From Alviniconcha marisindica (lineage: Eukaryota > Mollusca > Gastropoda > Provannidae): a stretch of DNA of 64,000 bases. Location: contig JABMCL010001376.1 in NCBI GenBank assembly GCA_018857735.1, positions 487,501-551,500 of the forward strand, written 5' to 3'. The notes below the pieces were generated by a model. It had not been told where the DNA came from and made no database searches. It worked only from the letters and a program-made list of their open reading frames with translations. This document shows, piece by piece, positions 46,601-47,869 of the stretch. The stretch's first letter is position 1. Each line of letters opens with the position of its first letter. A program made the position numbers and the translations under genes.

Positions 46601-47869
46601 GGGAGTTAACAGCCCCGCCTGAATTGCCCAATACACGTTGGGCAAGCCAGAAAACTGCTCTGATCACATGTAAGTTGTCCTGTGAGACTTGGTTGATGGT
46701 TGGAGACTTGCATTTGGGTGCTATACACGTTGGGCAGGCCAGAGAACTGCTCCGATCACACGTAAGTTGTCCTGTGAGACTTGGATGTCAGGTTGGAGAC
46801 TAGCAGTTGGGAGCTAGCTACATGCATGCTGGGTAAGCCAGAGAACTGCTCCAGTCACACGTAAGTTGTCCTGTGAGACTTGGTTGATGGTTGGAGACTT
46901 GCAGTTGGGTGCTATACACGTTGGGCAAGCCAGAGAACTGCTCTGATCACATGTAAGTTGTCCTGTGGTGTCAGGTTGGAGACTTGCAGTTGGGAGTTAC
47001 ATGCACGCTGGGTAAGCCAGAGAACTGCTCCAATGACATGTAAGTTGTCCTGTGAGACTTGGATGCCTGGTTGGAGACTTGCAGTTGAGGATTATATTTT
47101 TTGGGCAAGTCAGAGAGCCATTCTGATCACATGTAAGTTGTCCTGTGATGTCCAGTTGGAGACTTGCAGTTGAGGATTATATATTTTGGGCAAGTCAGAG
47201 AGCCATTCTGATCACATGTAAGTTGTCCTGTGATGTCCAGTTGGAGACTTGCAGTTGGGGGCACATGCTGTTTTGCAAGCCAGAGAACTGCTGCAGTGTA
47301 CATTGCCTAGCTGTTAAATCTTTTTTTCTCTGTGCACTGATACGAAACTTAAGCTGCAGTGCCAAATCAAAACATAGACCCTGCCCCCCTGCCCCCTCAA
47401 AAAAAGAAGAAGAAAAAAAGAAAGACAGTAAGACAGAAAAGAAGAAGAAAGAAAACACTTATTTCATTGTGATTGTGGGTCACTAACTGCTGGTTGTACC
47501 ATTTATAAAGCAAAGCCAGTGTGCAACCTTCCCAGCTGTTGAATCATTTTCCTTAGTGTGTTTCAAGCCAGCGTACGTTACCTGCATTGTCAGCATTTGC
47601 TCCGTAGCTCAGCCATCTAATTCATTCCGTTTCTGTTTCAATTTTGTCATTAAAGGTATGAAGTAATGAGGCAGTGCTGGGGCCCGGAGAATGAGCATCG
47701 ACCACACATATCCAGCGTGGTGAACTTGCTGGGCGAGGAACTGACAGGTGGTGGAGTCCAGCAGGATGACATTTACGTCAACCTGGGAACAGTCGAGGGT
47801 TACTATGAGAACCAGGAGTCACTGAAAAAACCTCGACGTAAAGCCCCACTGCCTCCATCGGTGGCGTGA
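2857..47869 (+). CDS. MET-like receptor pseudokinase with usherin-type ectodomain (whole gene, 24 coding exons)
   Basis: Joined exons: 2857-3120, 10322-10551, 14120-14240, 15497-15614, 16304-16379, 18930-19188, 20708-20823, 21861-21989, 23270-23474, 24938-25280, 26729-26895, 27404-27546, 28684-28857, 30101-30200, 32776-32988, 34876-35022, 36010-36256, 37631-37846, 38950-39051, 41278-41459, 43137-43246, 44002-44164, 45742-45878, 47656-47869. Total 4176 nt, 1391 residues; phases agree at every join. Rough domain map: signal peptide 1-35; Ser/Thr/Asn spacer to 147; LamGL 148-270; laminin N-terminal domain 285-437; about five LE repeats 438-676; IPT/TIG region 677-935; membrane span 958-980; kinase about 1065-1350; tail with YVNL (Y1361), YENQ (Y1371) and RKAPLPP (1382-1388). 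The kinase is MET-like ([43 protein letters not shown]). K1116, E1138, HRD 1212-1214, N1219 and APE 1260-1262 are present; DFG is D1232-A-A. Likely a cell-surface receptor or scaffold. Alternative: RYK-related, since RYK also has an altered DFG. Exon models are inferred without transcripts. Confidence 0.85.
3557..6964 (-). pseudogene. broken retrotransposon ORF2 (endonuclease and reverse transcriptase)
   Basis: The frame starting at 6964 ([20 protein letters not shown]) is an endonuclease/exonuclease/phosphatase start and reaches LLCGDFNAG near 6480, then stops; the next frame takes over with [18 protein letters not shown], so there is a frameshift near 6475. That frame (to 3748) has the reverse transcriptase: [41 protein letters not shown] and the catalytic FADD (4750-4761). 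Near 3860 a second shift moves to [20 protein letters not shown], a zinc-binding C-terminus, ending at 3557. The copy is therefore inactive as read, unless the shifts are assembly errors. Confidence 0.85.
7085..8674 (-). CDS. retrotransposon ORF1 protein with 2A motif
   Basis: 529 residues. Residues 1-143 are a leader with a hydrophobic patch (about 57-77). Residues 143-153 read [11 protein letters not shown], the D-x-E-x-NPGP consensus of 2A peptides, at which ribosomes fail to join Gly 152 to Pro 153. Next come a coiled coil (about 156-230; [20 protein letters not shown]), an RRM-like segment (NIVFFGVPE … RPVLVRFV) and a C-terminal part ([19 protein letters not shown]), as in L1-type ORF1 proteins; the tail is Arg/Gly/Pro-rich. 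Intact as read. ORF2 begins 121 nt downstream. Confidence 0.85.
   Translation of the reverse strand: MKMPSSSESHRVKTGLFHPVLIKILINKEKRLAAKRQRAKYSAYSQWDCCTDFSFRCVLTTFCAVSFLLSMKCVLLCEKNAWFTEEIFNWLGGCVKHVKHGLEGSADRYCILSSHEAMTVTMTVDTGTPPVYDRPPSSLFLKLCGDVESNPGPSTDELIEELGRTLGIRLDTISTDMQSLRTTITSMSVQISVLTERLQKKEEDIEEMKGRTKGLDGRLKKIEEEVEQQQITNRQDNIVFFGVPEKEGRESSDDCTSTLVTLLNQHDQLRRWKSDDMARVQRLGKKERETDREGSGSGRPRPVLVRFVRGSDKRRLISSRTLRKELYKENVTMNDDLTVKQRDTLKQLRDDGWVAYYRGTRLITTRRQQAVRGPGRFAEPTGRCDHEDPMSTMQPSQEDRRDDWQREDWPGLSPSRQQHTAIADDSGAGRGPSGDAETGAARSTPCTPGRRGALRGFGRGRGSPGSRRDDTGADEQHEGVAESSPVPPGGHRPRTRLQTHSSSDDRPMMSDGRQTQGRIDTMFQRHQHQ
8216..8248 (-). other. 2A-type ribosome-skipping motif
   Basis: Codons for [11 protein letters not shown], with the Pro codon at 8218-8216. 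Known family behaviour: separation between the last Gly and Pro during translation. In non-LTR retroelements of invertebrates 2A motifs have been reported near the start of ORF1. Confidence 0.85.
8785..8847 (+). repeat. (GA)n microsatellite
   Basis: About 30 GA units at the 5' side of the retrotransposon, followed at 8848-8930 by a repeat tail reading AATGAGAAACTTTATTTTAC, probably a minus-strand SINE/LINE 3' end. Confidence 0.93.
8930..10321. other. intron 1, no gene seen
   Basis: A SINE-like tail lies near 9190-9290 (GGACGGGACTTTAAAATCCA; related to GGACGTTAAAATCCAAGAAC at 41233). The rest, to the exon 2 acceptor, shows neither exon nor recognisable repeat. Confidence 0.45.
10322..10551 (+). 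CDS. receptor exon 2: spacer and start of LamGL
   Basis: The acceptor is cttcacatgttcag|GAG and the donor ACTG|gtaagt; phases 0 in, 2 out. The first 60 residues are rich in Ser, Thr, Asn and Ala with several NxS/T sites, suggesting a glycosylated linker. The last part, [16 protein letters not shown], starts the LamGL jelly-roll fold. Confidence 0.8.
10643..10700 (+). repeat. (GT)n microsatellite
   Basis: Intron 2. A matching (CA)n tract lies 200 bp further on (10898-10965), so the pair could fold back. Confidence 0.95.
10898..10965 (+). repeat. (CA)n microsatellite
   Basis: Intron 2, about 33 CA units. Confidence 0.95.
11120..11141 (+). repeat. poly(G) tract
   Basis: A run of 22 G after a SINE-like piece (TTTACGTCCACGAAGCGACG, TGGCTTATTAAGGACG). 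Length may be unreliable. Confidence 0.9.
11150..11881 (+). repeat. GC-rich tandem duplication of about 370 bp
   Basis: Two copies (about 11155-11475 and 11508-11881) share CGCTCCGACCCGGAAGACC, AGTAGTGTACTACT, GGCTGTGCGGAGCAGTCACA, GAACAACTGAAGCAAAGGTC, CTCCACCTCCCTGCTGCTCA and CTCCTCTTGATCTCGCTGAC. Copies differ by small indels. No coding frame is shared. Confidence 0.88.
11888..12226 (-). mobile_element. tRNA-derived SINE
   Basis: Same family as 33436-33766: minus-strand head with a box A (GGCCTAGCCGG near 12204-12214) and a box B (GGTTCGATACC, 12151-12161), tail GGACGTTAAGCACCATGTTT near 11893. Box B is closer to consensus than in the other copy. Confidence 0.87.
12270..12455 (+). mobile_element. 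SINE body copy
   Basis: CATAGTTCAGGAGCTGTGTG, GAGAGTCGAGATGGCCGTCC, CTTCTGGTTTCCGTGG, TTCGGCATTGGTCACAACTT, GTCAACTGAGATCTGAGGAC. Confidence 0.75.
13035..13415 (+). mobile_element. two tandem SINE body copies
   Basis: Copies at about 13038-13220 and 13225-13415 carry the same blocks as the one at 12270 (GTTCAGGAGCTGTGTGAGAG, AACGAGCCTTCTGGTTTC, CTTCGGCATTGGTC). They are more like each other than like the first copy in the Tyr-free CTAACGAGCC segment. Confidence 0.75.
14120..14240 (+). CDS. receptor exon 3: LamGL core
   Basis: The acceptor is ttgtctgtttcag|C and the donor CTTCAG|gttagc; phases 2 in, 0 out. The product [20 protein letters not shown] then [11 protein letters not shown] is the typical middle of a LamGL/pentraxin-like sandwich (W.HI.L motif). 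Its 3' end with the donor recurs in degenerate copies downstream (14370-14690). Confidence 0.85.
14370..14690 (+). repeat. degenerate copies of exon 3 end plus donor
   Basis: Three or four diverged copies of the exon 3 end occur in intron 3. The clearest is at about 14618-14680: GGTAGTGATGTATTCCGCAG, then CACCTCATGGGTACACATTG, then CTGCAG|GTTAGC, matching exon 3 GGTAGTGATGTGTTCAACAG … CTTCAG|GTTAGC. Another donor copy is at about 14590 (CTACAG|GTTAGC) and a weaker one near 14376. They are not open in the exon frame and are not called as exons. Confidence 0.75.
14770..15310 (+). repeat. tandem duplication of about 273 bp in intron 3
   Basis: The segment beginning near CAAGCAATAGAAGGGTGG at 14790 recurs at 15063, followed by the same ordered blocks (AGACTAAGAGAGCTAGGAAA, GCTGGGCTTTCATCATCACA, TTGTCTCTTTGATTCTGCGA). 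Identity is high, so the duplication is fairly young. No coding content. Confidence 0.85.
15497..15614 (+). CDS. receptor exon 4: LamGL
   Basis: The acceptor is ttgtttgcag|ATC and the donor TCAG|gtatgt; phases 0 in, 1 out. Product [15 protein letters not shown] followed by a strand-rich stretch ending SISLGASSG fits the second half of the LamGL sandwich (G.A.MAVNGV). Confidence 0.85.
15949..16012 (+). repeat. (ATT)-tailed SINE/LINE 3' end
   Basis: A short GTGAGCGCTCAGGGC…GAGCGC segment is followed by (ATT)n. The same tail type (GCGCT…then ATT repeats) is seen at 19386-19471, near 21996-22060 and at 32690-32775. It is the 3' end of a dispersed retroelement family. Confidence 0.5.
16304..16379 (+). 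CDS. receptor exon 5: end of LamGL
   Basis: The acceptor is ttactgttccag|GT and the donor TTTAG|gtacgt; phases 1 in, 2 out. Product [20 protein letters not shown], then DTLTF, matches the last LamGL strands, where usherin-type proteins have the Q-DLRFY segment. Confidence 0.8.
16441..17500 (+). repeat. 32-bp minisatellite, about 33 copies
   Basis: The unit is TTAGAATCATTAGTATTTGG followed by CATGAAGGTGGT. It begins about 60 bp after the exon 5 donor and fills intron 5 for 1 kb. Copies differ by one to three bases. The unit has no evident splice motif. Confidence 0.95.
18930..19188 (+). CDS. receptor exon 6: laminin N-terminal domain, first half
   Basis: The acceptor AATGTGCAG|GG (18928-18929) is weak in pyrimidines, but the frame and the join [10 protein letters not shown] fit the usherin family, where LamGL is followed by NREI..V. 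Conserved features: ECRCPH, a Cys pair, [21 protein letters not shown] and [12 protein letters not shown], the hallmark of laminin domain VI. The donor is CAG|gcaaga, a GC rather than GT donor. Phases 2 in, 0 out. Confidence 0.8.
19590..20340 (+). repeat. GGTGGTCTC minisatellite interrupted by a retroelement tail
   Basis: Units of about 33 bp (GGTGGTCTCTTGTCAGGGTG / GGTATCTCATCAGGGTGGTC) run from about 19600 to 20105 and again from 20222 to 20340. Between them, 20107-20221, is an insertion starting (AATAC)n and ACTTTATTGTCTCTGTGTAG, which looks like a minus-strand LINE/SINE 3' end. All three plus-strand frames are open over much of the array, which is a consequence of the unit sequence and not a gene. 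Confidence 0.9.
20708..20823 (+). CDS. receptor exon 7: laminin N-terminal domain, middle
   Basis: The acceptor is gattgtgcag|GTA and the donor AATCA|gtaagt; phases 0 in, 2 out. Product [20 protein letters not shown] continues the domain VI beta sheet (after TYQ, as in usherin YQV.Y..IQ). Two Cys follow ([11 protein letters not shown]). Confidence 0.75.
21296..21611 (+). repeat. (CA)n microsatellite, about 300 bp
   Basis: Nearly uninterrupted CA repeats with scattered TC, AA and ATTC interruptions in intron 7. The long His-Thr and Cys-Val reading frames here are artefacts of the repeat. Confidence 0.98.
21706..21860 (+). repeat. two extra copies of the exon 8 acceptor and exon start
   Basis: A unit of about 70 bp, GTGGACTGTTGTGCTTTCAG followed by AAGCCTACCAGGGTCTCAGA and CTGTGAGCCCAG, occurs just before exon 8. 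The acceptors are at about 21722 and 21792 (extra) and 21860 (real). The copies hold the first 35 or so bases of exon 8 and then diverge; their exon-frame reading meets TAG or runs into the next acceptor. Confidence 0.85.
21861..21989 (+). CDS. receptor exon 8: laminin N-terminal domain, end
   Basis: The acceptor is tgtgctttcag|A and the donor GGCAG|gtatgt; phases 2 in, 2 out. Product [17 protein letters not shown] and [11 protein letters not shown] match the end of laminin domain VI, where the last strand reads I.V.GRC.C directly into the first LE repeat. Confidence 0.85.
22497..22529 (+). repeat. poly(G) tract
   Basis: A run of about 33 G residues. Followed at 22850-23160 by C-rich, low-complexity DNA. 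Long homopolymers are places where assembly length is unreliable. Confidence 0.95.
22620..23160. repeat. three direct repeats with C-rich ends
   Basis: Units carry TAGGTATAAGTGATGACTTG, then CATTTTTTCTGTAATG and a C-rich stretch (about 22795-22870, 22910-22985, 23020-23110, with part of an earlier unit near 22690). The C-rich ends grow to a 70-bp pyrimidine block just before exon 9. Intron 8; no coding content. Confidence 0.75.
23270..23474 (+). CDS. receptor exon 9: LE repeats 1 and 2
   Basis: The acceptor is tctctgcattccag|A and the donor GACATG|gttagg; phases 2 in, 0 out. Cys pattern [36 protein letters not shown] is laminin-type EGF. The NGNAQSC motif is the usual first LE after domain VI. 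Confidence 0.9.
23505..24600 (+). repeat. 43-bp minisatellite, about 25 copies, open in three frames
   Basis: The unit is TCAGAACTTTATTATACTCA, AAATGCAAATTGGAAACGCT, TTG. It begins about 30 bp after the exon 9 donor. Because 43 is not a multiple of three and the unit lacks stops in any forward frame, long open frames (up to about 380 residues) exist in all three frames, giving a repeating Leu/Ser/Lys-rich peptide. The exon 9 frame itself closes at 23507, before the array. Confidence 0.95.
24637..24845 (+). mobile_element. two tandem copies of a SINE body
   Basis: GAGTTCAGGAGCTGTGTGAA, AGTTGAGGTGGCCGTC and CTCTGTGGACGTAAAGCAAC occur twice, about 100 bp apart. The same family appears at 12278-12455, 13038-13220, 13225-13415, 37212-37378 and, reversed, at 63490-63600. 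Confidence 0.7.
24938..25280 (+). CDS. receptor exon 10: LE repeats 2 to 4
   Basis: The acceptor is ctggtcaccag|GAC and the donor GCAAG|gttagt; phases 0 in, 1 out. Product carries [45 protein letters not shown] and [29 protein letters not shown]: regular LE spacing, eight Cys per repeat, closest in style to usherin and laminin. Confidence 0.93.
25303..25371 (+). repeat. (GT)n microsatellite
   Basis: GT repeat in intron 10, starting about 20 bp after the exon 10 donor. Confidence 0.95.
25465..26475 (+). repeat. 300-bp tandem repeat with internal (GT)n, 3.3 copies
   Basis: Each unit has CAATCTATGGTGCCCCACCC, TGGTCAGCTGAACAGCTTTA, TAAAACATCTTAATTCCACC, a long (GT)n tract, then GTCCAGCAGTTATCTTGATC and GTGGCATAGAGTATATGGCC. 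Units start near 25467, 25765, 26065 and 26370 (partial). The GT tract length differs between units. Confidence 0.92.
26729..26895 (+). CDS. receptor exon 11: LE repeats 4 and 5
   Basis: The acceptor is tttctcacacag|GT and the donor AAATGT|gtgagt; phases 1 in, 0 out. Product [31 protein letters not shown] and [17 protein letters not shown] finishes the LE array; the last repeat is truncated and leads into the IPT region. Confidence 0.92.
27404..27546 (+). CDS. receptor exon 12: first IPT/TIG domain
   Basis: The acceptor is tctttgcgtgcag|GTT and the donor CAGCA|gtaagt; phases 0 in, 2 out. Product [31 protein letters not shown] is the classical IPT/TIG opening (P.I..V.P..GP..GGT.VTI.G..L), as in plexins and MET. 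Confidence 0.93.
27549..27660 (+). repeat. (GT)n microsatellite beside the exon 12 donor
   Basis: GT-rich repeat starting two bases inside the intron (gtaagtgtgtgcgtgtgt). The exon 12 donor is thus the first unit of a GT tract. Confidence 0.95.
27725..28500 (+). repeat. 240-bp tandem repeat with internal (GT)n, about 3.5 copies
   Basis: Units contain GTGTTTACACTCCATATGAA, GAGGCACACAGCTACAGTTG, TAACACTAATGCAGTGAGAT, GGTATGTGCAATCGTGCACA and a (GT)n tract. Copies start near 27790, 28028, 28266 and 28440 (partial). Intron 12. Confidence 0.92.
28684..28857 (+). CDS. receptor exon 13: end of IPT 1, start of IPT 2
   Basis: The acceptor is gttctgattccag|C and the donor TGTCAG|gttggt; phases 2 in, 2 out. 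Product [24 protein letters not shown], then [20 protein letters not shown]. The F.Y.P.P.. .IP.. segment is the usual link between IPT domains. Confidence 0.85.
30101..30200 (+). CDS. receptor exon 14: IPT 2
   Basis: The acceptor is gcatccatttcag|T and the donor ACTGGA|gtaagt; phases 2 in, 0 out. Product [20 protein letters not shown] (I.G.NF...) is an IPT start. The donor is the first unit of a 28-bp array. Confidence 0.85.
30197..31075 (+). repeat. 28-bp array carrying the exon 14 donor, about 31 copies
   Basis: The unit is GTAAGTGCAGTGAAACCTGT followed by GTATCAGA. The first GTAAGT is the real exon 14 donor (30201); nearly every later unit keeps a GAG|TAAGT or A|GTAAGT donor match. Continuing the exon 14 frame past the donor reaches a stop at 30258-30260. 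Confidence 0.95.
31885..32310 (+). repeat. 130-bp tandem repeat, about 3 copies
   Basis: Units contain GAGTTTGACCTTTCTTTGCA, ATATGACCACCGTTATTAGA, CTTTGTGGTTTGACCGTGTT and CTTTCAGTAAAACTACCCTC. Upstream, 31540-31880, holds looser related segments (CCTCATCAGAGA, GATAATCTTTC). Intron 14. Confidence 0.85.
32690..32775 (+). repeat. (ATT)-tailed retroelement end abutting the exon 15 acceptor
   Basis: GAGATACGGCGCTATAGAAG followed by an ATT-rich tail, the same type as at 15949 and 19386. The tail runs straight into ttatttcag|ACG, so the pyrimidine-rich part of the exon 15 acceptor appears to be element-derived (inference). Confidence 0.6.
32776..32988 (+). CDS. receptor exon 15: IPT 2 end and IPT 3 start
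   Basis: The acceptor is tcattatttcag|ACG and the donor ATTGCG|gtgagc; phases 0 in, 0 out. Product [50 protein letters not shown]. The V..DP.F pattern is shared with plexin and MET IPT domains. Confidence 0.88.
33436..33766 (-). mobile_element. tRNA-derived SINE
   Basis: On the minus strand the head at about 33766-33690 has a box A (TGGCCTAGCGG, 33744-33754) and a box B (GGTTTGATACC, 33701-33711). The body continues to a tail reading …GGACGTTAAGCACCATGTTT and (ACTT)n near 33440. A close copy lies at 11888-12226. Intron 15. Confidence 0.85.
34145..34862 (+). repeat. 28-bp array ending at the exon 16 acceptor
   Basis: The unit is TTTGTTTATTTAGTAACCAT followed by GTTGAATG (18 to 30 bp, about 25 copies). 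The last unit runs into tgttcacttgacag|GGG. Units contain TTTATTTAG and TTTCTTTAG, which resemble weak 3' splice sites. Confidence 0.93.
34876..35022 (+). CDS. receptor exon 16: IPT 3
   Basis: The acceptor is tgttcacttgacag|GGG and the donor ATCACG|gtatgg; phases 0 in, 0 out. Product [20 protein letters not shown] and [21 protein letters not shown] and C.I....D.EI.C..P are standard IPT features of the plexin/MET group. Confidence 0.9.
35422..35530 (-). mobile_element. retroelement 3' end, minus strand
   Basis: (ATTCAG)n followed by AGTCTTTATTCACCAAGTTT on the plus strand is the reverse of a LINE/SINE 3' end with a short tandem tail. It is followed by a long CA-rich block (35568-35776). Intron 16. 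Confidence 0.5.
35568..35776 (+). repeat. CA/CG-rich microsatellite
   Basis: Mixed (CA), (CACG) and (CATG) repeats in intron 16. Open frames across it are artefacts. Confidence 0.95.
36010..36256 (+). CDS. receptor exon 17: membrane span and basic stop-transfer
   Basis: The acceptor is gcatgtttcggcag|GTG and the donor GAAT|gtgagt; phases 0 in, 1 out. After 22 extracellular residues comes [20 protein letters not shown] (residues about 958-980) followed by MCRCRRRKN, a stop-transfer signal that puts the C-terminus in the cytosol. The rest is a Ser/Gln/Lys-rich juxtamembrane segment. Confidence 0.95.
36466..36535. repeat. dispersed repeat tail
   Basis: GTAAGTAAATTGGTGTTTTACGCCCAGTCA recurs at 57925-57965. 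It is a short fragment of a dispersed element; family not identified. Confidence 0.5.
37034..37069 (+). CDS. candidate 36-nt juxtamembrane microexon
   Basis: A pyrimidine-rich acceptor (ctcttcttcactttag|TA) and a strong donor (GAAG|gtaagc) enclose 36 nt that are open and phase 1 in, 1 out, exactly as needed between exons 17 and 18. Inclusion would add 12 residues, [13 protein letters not shown] replacing L at the junction. Without it exon 17 joins exon 18 directly and the frame is also open, so it could be alternatively spliced. No transcript support available. Confidence 0.55.
37212..37378 (+). mobile_element. SINE body copy
   Basis: AGTTCAGGAGCTGCTGCGTG … CGAGCCTTCTGGTTTCCGTG, then GTCAACTGACATCTGAGGAC. 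Same family as at 12278, 13038, 13225 and 24637. Confidence 0.7.
37569..37621 (+). repeat. (GT)n microsatellite next to the exon 18 acceptor
   Basis: A (GT)26 tract ends nine bases before the exon 18 acceptor (cattacacag). It takes the place of a normal pyrimidine tract. Confidence 0.95.
37631..37846 (+). CDS. receptor exon 18: juxtamembrane and first kinase strand
   Basis: The acceptor is gtgcattacacag|TG and the donor AGAG|gtgagg; phases 1 in, 1 out. Product includes [40 protein letters not shown] and [13 protein letters not shown]; the last part fits kinase strand beta 1. Confidence 0.85.
37985..38949 (+). repeat. 44-bp array carrying the exon 19 acceptor and exon start
   Basis: The unit is TGCACAG|GTAAATGTGCTTG, AATCAGAGAACTATGCTGCA, TGCT (variable, about 20 copies). 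CACAG|GTAAATATGCTCGCATCA is the true exon 19 start, so the array is built from its acceptor plus about 18 exon bases. At 38667-38711 one unit holds a longer copy of the exon, through GATGGCCGCTTCGCCACAGT. Confidence 0.92.
38950..39051 (+). CDS. receptor exon 19: glycine loop and VTIK lysine
   Basis: The acceptor is gtgcacacag|GT and the donor GTCAG|gtgggc; phases 1 in, 1 out. Product [17 protein letters not shown] then [13 protein letters not shown]. Against MET-type GRGHFGCV the loop reads IDGHFATV: the first and third glycines are lost. The VAIK-type lysine is present (K1116). Confidence 0.88.
39240..39335 (-). repeat. inverted copy of the 56-bp array unit
   Basis: AATGTGGGAGAGAACAACCA, GGACTACATTCAGT and ACAGTAAAACCCCACTGTGG are the reverse complement of the unit that is tandemly repeated at 39895-40725, with 560 bp between them. 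Confidence 0.8.
39530..39790 (+). repeat. 28-bp minisatellite, about 9 copies
   Basis: The unit is GGCAGTAGTGATGGTCTCCC followed by CTTCTCCT. Intron 19. Confidence 0.92.
39895..40725 (+). repeat. 56-bp array with acceptor-like motif, about 15 copies
   Basis: The unit is GGTTGTTCTCTCCCACAGTG, GGGTTTTACTGTAGCCAGTG, TACTGAATGTAGTCCT. Each unit has TTCTCTCCCACAG|T, a near-perfect 3' splice site, although no exon is adjacent. Intron 19. Confidence 0.93.
41278..41459 (+). CDS. receptor exon 20: kinase helix C to hinge
   Basis: The acceptor is gttctcttccag|GA and the donor AAAAAG|gttgga; phases 1 in, 0 out. Product has [20 protein letters not shown] (helix C, E1138), then [18 protein letters not shown], the hinge, close to MET-type LPYM...L..FI. 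Confidence 0.9.
41700..41960 (+). mobile_element. tRNA-derived SINE
   Basis: Head GGAAGCTCAATGGTAGAGCG resembles a tRNA D-arm/box A and GGTTTGAGTCC (41756-41766) is a box B. The body runs to GAATAAAGTTACACTG near 41955. This family differs from the 33436 SINE. Intron 20. Confidence 0.75.
42215..43136 (+). repeat. 39-bp array ending in the exon 21 acceptor, about 23 copies
   Basis: The unit is CTGTGTGATCCCATACTTTT, TGTGAATATAGAATGTTAA. The last unit starts CTGTGTGACAG|GAG, so the true acceptor is a variant of the repeat unit. Each unit has CTTTTTG and TTAAC (branch-point like). Confidence 0.95.
43137..43246 (+). CDS. receptor exon 21: kinase catalytic loop
   Basis: The acceptor is aactgtgtgacag|GAG and the donor TGCAT|gtaagt; phases 0 in, 2 out. 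Product [38 protein letters not shown] and the following N (N1219) are intact; the wording is strongly MET-like. Confidence 0.93.
44002..44164 (+). CDS. receptor exon 22: activation segment with altered DFG
   Basis: The acceptor is gtttgtcaccag|G and the donor GATGTG|gtgagc; phases 2 in, 0 out. Product [46 protein letters not shown] is D-A-A; APE is intact; Tyr 1240, 1244 and 1246 sit where MET has its activation-loop tyrosines. Confidence 0.93.
44186..44560 (+). repeat. 38-bp pyrimidine-rich array after the exon 22 donor, about 10 copies
   Basis: The unit is GTGTTGTTTTTCTCTTTCTC, TCTTCCATGAATGAAACA. It starts about 25 bp after the donor. The long minus-strand frames here ([14 protein letters not shown] repeats) follow from the repeat. 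Confidence 0.93.
45020..45741 (+). repeat. irregular array carrying the exon 23 acceptor, about 16 copies
   Basis: The unit (30 to 50 bp) centres on TGTCCTGTGCTGCAG|TAGTCC with TTGTTGTAATGAAA. The true acceptor is TGTCCTGTGCTGCAG|TGGTCC. Thus the array repeats the acceptor and about six exon bases, with TGG (Trp) replaced by TAG in the decoys. Confidence 0.92.
45742..45878 (+). CDS. receptor exon 23: kinase C-lobe
   Basis: The acceptor is cctgtgctgcag|TGG and the donor CACAT|gtaagt; phases 0 in, 2 out. Product [20 protein letters not shown], then [15 protein letters not shown]. This is MET-type C-lobe wording. Confidence 0.94.
45842..47290 (+). repeat. 92-bp array carrying the exon 23 end and donor, about 10 copies
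   Basis: The unit is CACGTTGGGCAAGCCAGAGA, ACTGCTCTGATCACAT|GTAAG, TTGTCCTGTGAGACTTGG, TTGATGGTTGGAGACTTGCA. Donor copies (GTAAGTTGTCC) begin near 45879 (real), 45970, 46062, 46671, 46760, 46861, 46951, 47040, 47130 and 47218. A MITE interrupts the array at 46115-46633. Confidence 0.95.
46115..46633 (-). mobile_element. MITE, copy A (inside the exon 23 array)
   Basis: Terminal inverted repeats TATTGGGCGATTCA / TGAATTGCCCAATA. The body is the reverse complement of 54767-55276, about 510 bp. It splits a repeat unit of the 92-bp array, GGGTGCTA | element | TACACGTTGGG. TA at both ends suits a Tc1/mariner-like mover, but the empty-site sequence does not settle the target duplication. Confidence 0.9.
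47656..47869 (+). CDS. receptor exon 24: kinase end, signalling tail, stop
   Basis: The acceptor is gtcattaaag|G (weak pyrimidine tract); phase 2 in; TGA at 47867-47869. Product [20 protein letters not shown] ends the kinase. The tail has DIYVNLG (pY-x-N, GRB2 SH2 type, like the MET docking site), GYYENQE (second pY-x-N) and [10 protein letters not shown] (class I SH3-ligand pattern). Confidence 0.93.

Noticed and set aside
2857..47869. Ordinary MET orthologue or plexin
   Set aside because: No Sema or PSI domain is found; the front is LamGL/LamNT/LE. Plexins lack a kinase.
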